Shown here: one piece after another, positions 1 through 10,357 of the stretch
Numbering within the stretch: the first letter of the stretch is position 1
Layout: the number at the start of each line of letters is the position of its first letter
Source of the DNA: Quercus robur
Taxonomy: Eukaryota > Streptophyta > Magnoliopsida > Fagales > Fagaceae
DNA length: 64,000 nucleotides
Reading direction: 5' to 3'
Assembly (NCBI RefSeq): GCF_932294415.1
Contig: NC_065537.1
Coordinates: 2,418,001-2,482,000 of the forward strand
Program-made: the position numbers and the translations under genes
The notes under the pieces: model-generated
Seen by the model: only the letters and a program-made list of their open reading frames with translations
The model's database searches: none
What the model was told of the DNA's origin: nothing

Positions 1-999
1 TTTGACACATAAAGGGTGAGAGATCAAACTAATACATTTCAAAATACTAGGGACTAATTTGACACATATGGTAGATGTTAAGACCAAAATGATAATTTCT
101 TCTAAATTATTTTTAACATCTTAGCAATCTCGCTAGAAGCCCATTCTAGACAGGATAATTTTTCATTTTCAAAACTGCTCCCATCGGTAGTAATGATAAC
201 GAAATTAACAAGAAGTGTATTAAGTGATTAAATAAGATCAATTTTGTTATGTGTAGCATGCTAAAAGTGACCCATTTAAGTTAATATTTGGATAACAAAT
301 GTAAAATTAATCTTTTTTTCTGAATTTATTTCAAGAGAAGTGTTGGGATCATATTTTACAAATAAATAAATAAAAAGAAAGTGAGAAAAGATGAGTCAAC
401 TTTCTAATGAAGACATGGGCTTTGGCATTTAAACAAATCATACTTTGGTTTACACATTTGAAAACCGATGGCCTAAAAAAAAGGCCACCGGATCATTGTC
501 AAAATAAGTGAAGACATCGGCTTGGTGGATTTCATTTTAAACATGGAACTGAAACTGATTTGTCAGGAAACTTACTAGTCCAACCATTAAAGTCAAGCAA
601 TAGAACAATGGCTTGAGAGTTGAGACTATCTGCCTTTTTTTTTTTTTTTTTTTTTTGAACAACTAGGTTGGGTTTCATATGTATCATTGTATGTAAGACA
701 CGTGCTTTTCATTATAAAGAATAATGATATATGTTGTGGTGGGCCTTTCTGTGCTTTCAGACTGGACTACTTCCTACCACGTTATGGCCCAATAGTTCTA
801 GGGTAAGAGAGTTAAGACTAACTTGATTGAAACTCACTTCAAGCTAGCTTGTGCGCAAGCTAGAGCCCCTATTTCTATGATCATGATCACGTGCCCATGG
901 TAGAAGATGCTGTCACTAGCAGGATGGTATAATATAATACAATAAGAAGAATATATTTGTTGCTAAGAAAAACAATGATTAATCCACTTTCTCAGTACG
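1..999. other. intergenic, no gene seen
   Basis: AT-rich sequence without a convincing reading frame or recognisable repeat. It contains a run of 22 T at 635-656 that could be the tail of an old retroposon. I see nothing else to annotate. Confidence 0.6.

Positions 1000-1037
<38 letters not shown>
1000..1037 (+). repeat. poly(A) tract, 38 A
   Basis: An uninterrupted run of 38 A directly precedes the dispersed repeat that starts at 1038. It may be a retroposon tail or the target into which the next repeat inserted. The short minus-strand frame through it is an artefact. Confidence 0.9.
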
Positions 1038-1039
<2 letters not shown>

Positions 1040-1175
1040 TCTGTTTGGATAAAACTTATTTTGCTGAAACTGAAAACTTATTGTTGAAAACACTGTAGCA
1101 ATTAAGTGGAAAAAAAGCAGATGAAAAAAACCAAATGCGGTACTGTAGCGGAACTGAAAACACTGTAGCATATAA
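1038..1175 (+). repeat. dispersed short repeat starting GGTCTGTTTGGAT
   Basis: The start motif GGTCTGTTTGGAT, followed by ACTTATTTTGCTGAAACTG and the motif AACACTGTAGCA, recurs on the opposite strand at 39284-39500. This marks a dispersed non-autonomous family. This copy is 3'-truncated or diverged after about 1175. Family class (SINE-like or MITE-like) is not settled; the other copy has a poly(A) end, which favours a retroposon. Confidence 0.65.
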
Positions 1176-1199
1176 ATACCAAAATTAAACCCTTTTTCC

Positions 1200-1461
1200 C
1201 TTTCCTTCATTCACTCTTCTTCGTACCCTAGCTAACGCCTCAGAGAGTTCCACGCCCACCAGAGAAGAACTGCATCGGTCCGACGCCGGCGAAGAGCTCA
1301 AGTAAGAAATCCGATTACTAAAGAAGAGAACCCCAGTCCGACGCCGGCGTGTACTCTTCCTTCAAAACAGGGATATCGCATCAGAACAGCAATGACACGA
1401 CTCACAGCCATAGCCCACCTGACCCATTCCTTCTTCCCCACAAAGCTCTTGAAACTTGTGA
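1200..1461 (+). other. possible 5' exon or transcription start region
   Basis: A GC-richer block containing the 13-base motif TCCGACGCCGGCG twice (about 1279 and 1338) and ending in a plausible donor, TGTGAG followed by GTAATG at 1461/1462. It precedes the EMB514-like exon by 3.3 kb on the same strand. The frames within it do not match the N-terminal part of DUF3223 proteins, so it could be an untranslated exon of that gene or part of an unrelated one. Confidence 0.3.
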
Positions 1462-2394
1462 GGTAATGAATTACACAATCCCATTAGCTGAGTTATTATT
1501 TTTTGGGTATGTGTTTATAATTTACACAATCTCAGGTGTCAAGAAATAAATAGCACCTAAAAGTTTGTTAGCTGATTTTTTTTTTTTTTTTCGTAACATC
1601 CAGAGGAAATTTTTGGGTCAGATTGGCCTAATCTGGGTCAGATGACACTTTTTTTATTTATTTATTTATTTTTATTGCTGTCCTTCGGATTGGGATCCAT
1701 GGATTCCTTGAGTGCCTACTTTTATTATTTTATTTCCAAGAAGCAGCCCTATGTAGAAAATTTTACTCTCATACAAATTTGGCAGTTGCAATTCAGTCAT
1801 GCTTTTAACAATTTTGCAACTGTCAACTGGCATGACAAGTTTTTTTTTTTTTACTACAAAAAATTAGCATTCTTCCTTTTCCTTTTGATTGCGAATGGCA
1901 TCATAACTGAGCTGAATTGTCAGTTGGGGGTTTGCATGTGTTATTGTCTTACCAGCAAAATTATGAACTTGTTTGATATCAGTAGTTGATAATGAAATCT
2001 GTATATTCTTTTCTAAATCTTGAACATGGACCTTCAAGTTGTGACACAAATAGTTATGGTTGCTAATGAAAGCTCTGTTTTAATTTCTGATGGTATATGT
2101 TTGGATGCAAGGGATTTATGGTTGAAAGTTTAAACCTTTTGCTGTTGATGTATAATTATACCAAGCACAGGGTTTGGGTTTTGGGTCATCACTGTTTTTA
2201 TTTTTTATTTTTTTTAATTCTATTTTAATTATTTGCTGTAAATTTGTTGGTTTTGGTTTTGCTCTTGAAAGCTGGGTTCATGAGACTACCCCTGTGAAAA
2301 TGGAAATTATGGGATCTATATCTGTTGTATGAATATGATTTGAAGGAAGTCAAGGGATTAGTCTGTAGCTTGATTATATTGCTCAGATGGCATG

Positions 2395-2395
2395 G

Positions 2396-2427
<32 letters not shown>
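2395..2427 (+). repeat. (GTT)n microsatellite
   Basis: About 11 perfect GTT units. It lies in a 1.9-kb AT-rich stretch (1462-3369) that otherwise shows no gene and is best read as intron or intergenic DNA. Confidence 0.95.
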
Positions 2428-3367
2428 AATGTTTCCTGATGGTGAGTTATTATCAGTCAGAATGATAATTGCACTTACCTTTATAGTTCTAGAAGTATTC
2501 TGTTTGGTTCTAGTTATTATCCATAGGTAGGTGTTTTGGTAGAAACATCTTTGCTGAAATGATTACTTTCCTGCTATTGTGTCAAGGAATTGTTTATGCT
2601 GCAAGCAAAAATGCTATATTGGATGTGGAGGGTAGTAAGGCGATGAAATTACTAAAATAATTCCACATTATAAGCATAATATATTACTTTGTAATTCTTT
2701 TACGACAATGATACCATTTCATGACTATTTCGGTAGAATTTGGTCAATCTAAAGGATTTATCCTTAAAATTCCTTTCAGATGATTAGTAGGTAGAAAGCA
2801 TTTGTATGTCCTTTACAATGGCCTACTAGGATTGAATAGATGAAGATCCACCCGTGATTAGCATGAAAATTTTTTAATTCCATTTCTTGTTTTAGTCCCT
2901 TTATTAACTCTCTCTCACATCTTCAAAACTCTAGGCTCACTGACTCCATATAGCATGTTCAATCTAGTAAATCATTCTTTCTATTTTCCTAAACAACCAT
3001 GTACTATGACAAACACTATGTTTGTGTCTTTTAATTATTATTACGAAGTTTTTCCTTTTCCTATATCAAACAACAAGATCCGAACCCATGGCATCTGCTT
3101 CATGAGGGTTGTAAAGAATCAAAAAAACAAGATACTTGTGGTTTAATAGATATTCAAATTCAGCAACACTGAATAACATGACATGTACCAATAATTCACT
3201 GTCCCTAATTTTAACCCAACAATAAGTGATGCTTGGAAAAGGCCCATATATCGTGTATTTGGAATAACAGACCTACAGAGGCTTTTCAGTGTCATCTATT
3301 CAATGGTGTAGAAACAAAAACATTGGCATTACTTTAGATTAATAACTATATACAAAGATTGAATTCA

Positions 3368-3644
<277 letters not shown>

Positions 3645-4812
3645 TTATATATAAACTAATGTAACCCTGAATTGTGGTTCTATGACTTATATTGTCAATA
3701 TGATTATTAGGGAGTTAAGATTACTTGGGGCATGTAGGAATTGGCATCCAAAGGTGGGATCCTCACATAGGGATACAACTTAACTCTATTGGTTCCTTAT
3801 TTGTGATGTTAGCTTTAAAGGAGGAAAAAATATGCCTATCCTCTTTGGTCCATAAAATTTTCTAAGGTTATATAAAGATGCCTTTTGCGCATTGGCCTCA
3901 ACTTTATTTTTTCCTTATTATTATTTTAATTAAAGATGCATGTTATATTTGTTGAGGAAAAATATTTCTATTTACGTAAATAATTAATGGATTTGGATTA
4001 TGTTTTCATGATATCAACAAAGATATAAAGGGCTTGAGCTGCACCTCTGACTTGTGGAAATATCATACCATGGTCTGTGGATTTTGTTTACTCTTGTTGT
4101 TTGTGTCCTTTGTAATGATTGTCAGTTTGGCGTTGACTGCATTGTTATACAAGATTCTATAAATGCCTTGCATGGTCTCTTTAGAATTATGAAATTTCAG
4201 GACCTCAATTGATGAAGCATCTTTTGCCTTTTACGTAGAAGTCTCATCACCTATTGAGAGTTTATTGTCTATGCTGTAGAACACGTGCTTGGTATCCCTC
4301 AACCAGTTGTTCTGTTATTCTCCTTTATTGCTTGGGGATTATCTGGCTTTTCTGAAAATTGTATCTACAAAAAGGTGTTTCAAAGTTGTAGTAGTACTTA
4401 TGACATCTTGCTTTTCATGCGGAATCGGGAATGTTGCCTTTTCTGTTTAGTGAGTTCTTTGCTTGTGTAATTGGGGCTTTCTGGTTGTAACCAGCCTATA
4501 CAATGTGGCCTCTTAACTTACAAGCTTTAGGAACGAAAAGCTAAAGATTGAATTGCACACTCCCCAGCCTGCCTGCCATCTTTCTCTCTGTGGGTGTGTG
4601 ATAAGTGTTATAGTTTTTGCTTCAAAAGAAAGAAAATTTATTCTTAAATGCTAACCATACAATTCACTAATAACTGCCACCTCAAGTCCCTTGGTTTATG
4701 TTCATAAAGTTTAATCTGTAGCAGGATTAATTGCCAGGCCTGAATTGTATAATGCATTTACTCAAGAGTTGATTTCTGTAAAATTCATGTCTTTACACAT
4801 TTTGTGTTGCAG

Positions 4813-5142
4813 TATGAGCAGATGGTGCTGATGGACTTGATTAAGAAGGGTCATCCAGAGCCAGATAAAAAGATTGGGGGAGGGGTTAGTGCTTTTCAGG
4901 TGCGGTACCATCCTATGTGGAAAAGTAGGTGCTTCTTCCTCATAAGGGATGATGAGTCTTTGGATGATTTTAGCTTCAGGAAGTGTGTAGATCATATACT
5001 TCCCTTGCCAGAAGAGATGAAGTTAAAATCTGATGTCAACAAGGCCTTAGGTGGTGGTAAAGGTCATGGTCAAAGAGGTGGTGGTCATGGTGGAAGAGGT
5101 GGTGGGCGTGGCCGTGGAAGAGGGGGTAGGTCGAGGAACTGA
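4813..5142 (+). CDS. EMB514: DUF3223 / EMB514 (DOMINO1)-like protein, 3' exon
   Basis: The exon follows a clear acceptor (TTGTGTTGCAG) and stays open for 109 codons to TGA at 5140. It begins YEQMVLMDLIKKGH, continues with IGGGVSAFQVRYHPMWKSR and DDFSFRKCVDHILPLPE, and ends in a Gly/Arg-rich RGG-type tail. This is the C-terminal two thirds of the plant DUF3223 domain found in EMB514/DOMINO1, a small nucleolar/nuclear protein needed for embryo development in Arabidopsis (family knowledge). The exon encoding the first part of the domain was not found in the 3.6 kb upstream, so the gene is either 5'-truncated here or has a distant first exon. An internal ATG (codon 4 of the exon) could start a shortened protein. 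No stop or frameshift is present, and codon use and preserved motifs suggest it is or was recently functional. Confidence 0.8.
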   Translation, partial: YEQMVLMDLIKKGHPEPDKKIGGGVSAFQVRYHPMWKSRCFFLIRDDESLDDFSFRKCVDHILPLPEEMKLKSDVNKALGGGKGHGQRGGGHGGRGGGRGRGRGGRSRN

Positions 5143-6943
5143 GGTATCATGTTTAATTTACCAGAGCTCGATTTTGCTTTTATGACGGGGAGAGTTGTTT
5201 TTAATTAAAGATGTTTTTAGAAGAAACATCAAGACTAGGTTACTTCAGTTTTATCCTCCTAATGCTGTTGTATTTTTCTTTATTCTACTCGATATTTATA
5301 TTTTAAGTGGTGGTTTCTTAAAGTTTTAAAGTTTTGAGATTGCAAGATGCCTATCTTTAACAACTGTAAATACTCTTGGGATGTGACTAAATATCCCATG
5401 AAATGAGTTTTTTTTTTACTCTTGTATAATTTCGGTTATATTGGGGAAATTATTCACTTGGTGTATTATACCTCCTCTTACGTGAAGGTTACATGAAGGT
5501 GGACCATACATGTTTATCCTGTGCAGAGGAGAGTGTAATCCACTGGGTGTACATAATTTTTGTTATATTGATGCAAATCATGCAAGCAGATAATTGAAGA
5601 AACTTAATTCCTGCAAACCACCCATAACAGGTAAATCTTAATGACTACAATCTTTGTTGGGAGGGATATTACTATTTTATTTTTGCTAAAATAGGATGAT
5701 ACTACTTGGCTAAAAAAAACCTTTGCTATGTGACATTTTAGTATACATTAAAAAAAAAAAAAAATTTGTGGAAACACTAGGGGATGCCAACAAGTTGATC
5801 TACAAAGCTCTTGGTGACATTTTAATATTTTATACATCAATGTTGCATTGTGGACCATGATAAAACTGAATTATCATAGAATTGGTTGTAGTAAATGATG
5901 AACCTCTAAAATTTATCGAATTTTTCCATGTCTTATATTTGTTTTTTATTTATTATTTTTTAAATTACATCTTTGTGTAAGGAGAGGGGGATTTGAACTT
6001 TGGACATTTTCGCTAGAAACATCAGAAAATGTTGTCTCAAGGCCATAAGCTTGTATCATATCTTTCTGTTTGAAGGTAAATAATTAAGGGATTGATATGT
6101 AACACCATTGAATTGGTTCATTCTACGGACTATGAAAAAAGTTTATAGAAGTTCATAATGTCATGGGAAACGAATTGTTCATTTTGGTCCTATGACACTA
6201 ATTTTGGTAATAGCTCTTGCTTCTTTAATGTTATTAGAAAGGGGATTTCATTTAGAGCTAAATTGAAACATACATGGTATTAGCATCCAACATATAAGAG
6301 ATATGCTACTATTACCAAAAAGAGTAATGTTTCGGACGAGATGGAATGGAACTAATAACACTGGTTTATTCAGCTTACTTAGTTTATATACAACTTTTTG
6401 AGTGTTTAATTTTTTTAAGATGCAATTGTATTTTTTAGATGTGACATACTCCAATGTGATGGTGAGTTGTGAATGCCTGAGTGATCAGAAGGTAAAATTC
6501 CTCACCATCAAAAGAGTTGTTACTTGCGTTAGATTTTATGTTCTTTCAGCAGTATATTACTGCCGAATCTGAAGGGCTAAGAACCCTGGTAGTCATCTGA
6601 GTATGTGATGCTGCATATGGTAAGATGATCATATATATAGACCAAGAACTGCTGCAATCACCACTGATTACATTAGTACAAAAGAATAAAGTGGTTGTTT
6701 ACTCAGTTTCACCTTCATGGTCTGATCACTCTATATAATTGTATGAGATTTAATTATTTAAAGGGGCTATACACTGGTGACTGAGATCATGGGAAGATTG
6801 AATCTATGAAATTTATAATTTCCAGGGGCTTCTTGTGGATGGCAAATAGCTTAGTAGATTGATTTTTCAGAAAGAATTATAGTCTGTACTTTCAGGCATT
6901 GCATCCTTAAATAGTTTTCATGACTTTATCACTAACCTACTCT
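5143..6943. other. 3' flank and intergenic region, no gene seen
   Basis: The first 150-250 bases probably hold the 3' untranslated region of the EMB514-like exon (T-rich, AATTAAAG-type signals). The rest is AT-rich with no convincing frame. A run of A lies near 5750-5764. Confidence 0.5.
5935..6050 (-). repeat. possible degenerate SINE
   Basis: On the minus strand AGTTCAAATCCCCC (5985-5998) fits a pol III box B, and it is followed by an A/T-rich tail at the low-coordinate end. A convincing box A is not visible, so this is a weak call. Confidence 0.3.
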
Positions 6944-7140
6944 TGATGCACCCCCTGATGCAGCACGTGATGCACCCTGATGTAGCACCTGATGCACTCT
7001 GATGCAGCACCTGATGCAGCGACTAATACAGCCCTGATGCACCCCCTGATGCAGCAGCTGATGCACCCTGATGCAGCACCTGATGCACTCTGATGCAGCA
7101 CCTGATGCAACGACTAATGCAGCCCTGATGCACCCCCTGA
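6944..7140 (+). repeat. 91-bp minisatellite built of TGATGCA subunits
   Basis: Two 91-bp units (6944-7034 and 7035-7125) plus a 15-base partial third unit starting at 7126. Each unit is itself made of about nine 9-11-base subrepeats with the core CTGATGCA. The two full units differ at only a few bases. The minus-strand frame through it (rich in Cys, Ile, Arg) is a by-product of the repeat. Confidence 0.95.
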
Positions 7141-7624
7141 GTTTGAGTCTGAATTGCAAAATAGATATCCTACAACCATGTTCAAATCATGTTAATACCA
7201 TGCCTTGAAAAGGAAGTTTAGAAATCAATGTTCAATGTTACTGCCAATATGGGCTATGTGAACAATAGGGGCACAAAAACAGTAGGGGCTGTGTGAACAA
7301 TACCAATGACTACTAACCAACACTCTCATATACACTCACAGCTTCTCTTACTGTGTATATACACTCATTAGGGTGTCAAGGTTGACTAATAAATGACCGC
7401 AATCAGTCAAACAACCAGCCCTGGAGTTCAATTTGTACAACCTAATATGTAATACTATGCTATATATATTTTTAATATAAATTATGACTAAAAGGTTTGT
7501 ACTGTGACTAGAGGAGTTAATAAGTAAGAAAACACTTTGTTAGCATAGAGGAGTTAATAAAAATGTGACTATTATATTTATGTGAGAGCACAGTCAATAT
7601 TGCACAAGGCTGGAAACAATATTT

Positions 7625-7736
7625 CAGCCCTGTTTGATTGTGCAACCAACCATAACATTGTTTTTCCAGCCCTGTTTGACTGTGCAACCAGCCATAACAT
7701 AATTTTTCCAGCCATTGCACAGTCAAACAGGGCTGG
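7625..7736 (+). repeat. 43-bp tandem repeat plus perfect 22-bp inverted repeat
   Basis: Two 43-bp direct copies start CAGCCCTGTTTGA at 7625 and 7668. The 22 bases at 7666-7687 are exactly complementary to 7715-7736 with a 27-base loop. A related 28-base block around CAATCAGTCAAACAACCAGC occurs at about 7400 and again at 7813. The 400-base region 7200-7840 seems to be one complex non-coding repeat. Confidence 0.85.
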
Positions 7737-7891
7737 TTGCATGGTCAAACAATGTTATAAGGAGAAATATTGCACAGTTCAACAACCAGCCCTGTTTAAT
7801 ACAAATGGCTGCAATCAGTCAAACAACCAGCCGTGGATAAATATATTGACAGAACCAGAAAAACAACCACAAGACATAGAACTTGCTTCAA

Positions 7892-7893
<2 letters not shown>

Positions 7894-7923
<30 letters not shown>
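7894..7923 (+). repeat. (AT)n microsatellite
   Basis: Fifteen AT units. The frames on both strands that run into it are not supported otherwise. Confidence 0.95.
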
Positions 7924-7926
<3 letters not shown>

Positions 7927-8231
7927 ATGACTTCTTCTTGCCAAACATGAACGACCATCATCAAAGTTTACCACAAATAACAGTGCATAACCATAAAAAA
8001 TAAAAAATAAAAAGATAGCTAAAAGAGGCATTGGGAAAACATATATAAATATGCCGAGAAGTTGACATAGGAATGATGAGCATTGTCTTACATACACAGC
8101 CATGGTAAGCTTTAGTTTCTACCAATAAAAAAAAAAAAAAAAAAAAAAAAAACAATAGTGCAACAAGTACAACACTAAAAATACGATTACTACACCAAGC
8201 CCATATTCCTATCGAGACAATTTTCTTTCCT

Positions 8232-9219
8232 TCAGTCAATATGAAATTCTGGGTGCCTTTGGTACTCTTTTTCTAGCCACTTCAGTTGGACATCCTTGTT
8301 ATCACCAAGGGCAGGAAACATGTGCCTACCCCACTCTTTTTCCATGAAGTAGATGGTGCTAAACAGATGAAGGTAATGACCCGAGTACACCCCTAGAAGA
8401 CTCAACACCATGTCCAAAATGGCTTTAATCTGAGAAGTTGCTATGGAAGCAATATCCTTACGTGTACTTACACTTCTACTCTCAACAATCACATTTGAGA
8501 TGCTTTTCAAAGAGTCGGACATCTCTTGCACAACTAAATGCTTTTTTTTTTTTTTTTTTTTTCTTATACATTGGCTTGAAAAGGTGGACACTGGTTGCCA
8601 AGCCTTTCCCCTTACTCACTGCTGGTCCTGCCCTCGACAATGATGGACCTTCAACCTCCATTGCGTCAACATTCATAAACGGTTCACATTGGGGGTCAAC
8701 AAATTCTGTGCTATCAGCAGAGTCCCCAGACCCTTCGGTGGTTTCCTTTGGTAATTGACCGCTCGTGCAGAACGCATTTTTCCCCATTGCAACCGTGCCT
8801 CCATACATGATGTTCAGGTAGTCATGATTCAGCAAACCTTTATTTTTAAAGGTTTTTGCAAGGGGACATGCCTACGTGTGGACAACCAGTAATTAGAACA
8901 CAATAATATAGTTGTAGACAAGAAAGAATTTCATAATTATGTAACGTGAACTAACCGCAATCTTTCGAGTCCACCACTCATTAGGGGCCTCAAGCATCCC
9001 AATTCCAACATCATAACCCAACCCAGTCTCATTGTCAAAACACTGGTTATAATCCTTCCACCCTTTTTTCAGATGATCCCATTTGTTTTTAATCTGAAGG
9101 TGAGTCACCACTTTTCCCATGTTATCCAACTGTTCAATCACATTGTCAACCCCAATTTTGGTCAAAAATCCTCCTTTCCTGGGGTTTGTTTGGTATTTGT
9201 TGCACGCTTTGCTGCTCAT
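8232..9219 (-). pseudogene. Myb/SANT-like DNA-binding domain protein, frameshifted
   Basis: Exon 1 runs from ATG at 9219 to 8956 and exon 2 from 8871 to the stop at 8232, with GT..AG borders and phase 0. Exon 1 carries a Myb/SANT-like (PF12776-type) domain with LQIKNKWDHLKKGWKDYNQ and ETGLGYDVGIG followed by NEWWTRKIA. Exon 2 starts ACPLAKTFKNKGLLNHDY, has an acidic Ser-rich middle, and ends with KWLEKEYQRHPEFHID, the usual C-terminal signature of this family. Such proteins are common in plants and are often relatives of the PIF/Harbinger ORF1 protein. The run of 21 A on the coding strand (8562-8542) separates the two halves of exon 2 into different frames; a run of 20 or 23 would keep one frame. 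The N-terminus is shorter than usual. It may be a pseudogene, or the run length may be an assembly error. Confidence 0.75.
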
Positions 9220-9239
9220 TCTTAACCTCTTATGGTGTG

Positions 9240-10357
9240 GATGAATCACTGGGCCTTCGTCCTTTGCATCCCATTTCTTCTTTTGGCTAGGTCTTGCTTA
9301 GGTATGGGCCCTTCTTCCTTCAGTTCGGCCCCTATCTCTCTTTACTTCTGGTTTGTGGGCCAGCTAGCGCTCTTGGCATGCCATTTCTTTGCTTCTGCAA
9401 TGTCACCACTTGATTTGTACTTGCTGGGCCTCTTTTGGTCCTGTCGTGCACTTTTCTCTTATTCAATTCACCTTGCCCAGCATTTTTGCTGGCTTAATTC
9501 TTATATTATCTCGGGCTTCCTTGGCCTATTTCATTCATTTGGGCATCCTCGGCCTGCTTTATTCCTTTGGGTATCCTTGGCCGATTCCATTCTTACGTTC
9601 CCATGGGCTTTTGCTACATCTTTTGGACTTCCCCAGCCCAATTACCGTATCCTTTTCTTTCGGGGTTTATTAGCCTTTGTGCCAACCCTATTTACTAATT
9701 CCTGACTTTGGGCTCTTCTGGCCCATTATTGCTTGCTTTTCATTTCTTATAATTCTCATGGTCTTACTACTTCCTTCTCTAGGCCCCCTTGGGCCCATTT
9801 GCTTTCTTTGGAGCCTTTTTACTATTTTATAGGCTCGTGGACCATTATTCGTACCATTTGGGCTTAATGGTCTTCTTCTTACTTTGCTAATTCTTCTTCC
9901 TTATTCTCTTCTATATATTGTTGGGCTTCTCCTTGTTATTTGGTCTTCTTACCAAAGTGGGCTTCAACATTCAACCCCTTAAGCATATAAAGTGCTCCTA
10001 CGGTTCATATGTAAATAAAAAAAAAAAGTATTTTCTCCTTCTTGTTTTCTCTTTTTTTTTTCTCTCGGGTTTTTCGAATAGTGAGCCCCACTTCATTTTA
10101 TTTCTTACCATGAACAGTGTTGTCTCTTCGAATTTCCTAGTTTTGCAATTATTCTGAAACACAGCTTTCGCTTCATTTATAATGCATTTTTTTACGGCTG
10201 ACCCGTTGAATCCTTTCACGTCATCATTAATGTCATTAGTACTTAAATTTATTCCATTCGCATCACTTGCACAAAACACTTTTTCATTTCTCTTCTTCTT
10301 CACCATGTCTTCTTCCTCAAATGCCTTTACCCACGTAATTTGACTAAACATCCCACC
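9240..10357 (-). other. probable 3' LTR and spacer of the 9.2-16.2 kb element
   Basis: A T/C-rich stretch on plus with many GGGCC/GGCCC motifs and no conserved protein, in the position expected for the 3' LTR. Hydrophobic frames here are compositional. A TATA-like TATAAAG at 9986-9992 on plus lies about 370 bases before the antisense gene's ATG and could serve it. LTR borders are not determined. Confidence 0.4.

Noticed and set aside
6932-7159. Minus-strand frame rich in Cys, Ile and Arg
   Set aside because: It is a translation of the TGATGCA minisatellite; no conserved protein.
9232-9705. 157-codon hydrophobic plus-strand frame
   Set aside because: Phe/Leu/Ser-rich from T/C-rich LTR-like DNA, with an overlapping frame of the same character; no family recognised.
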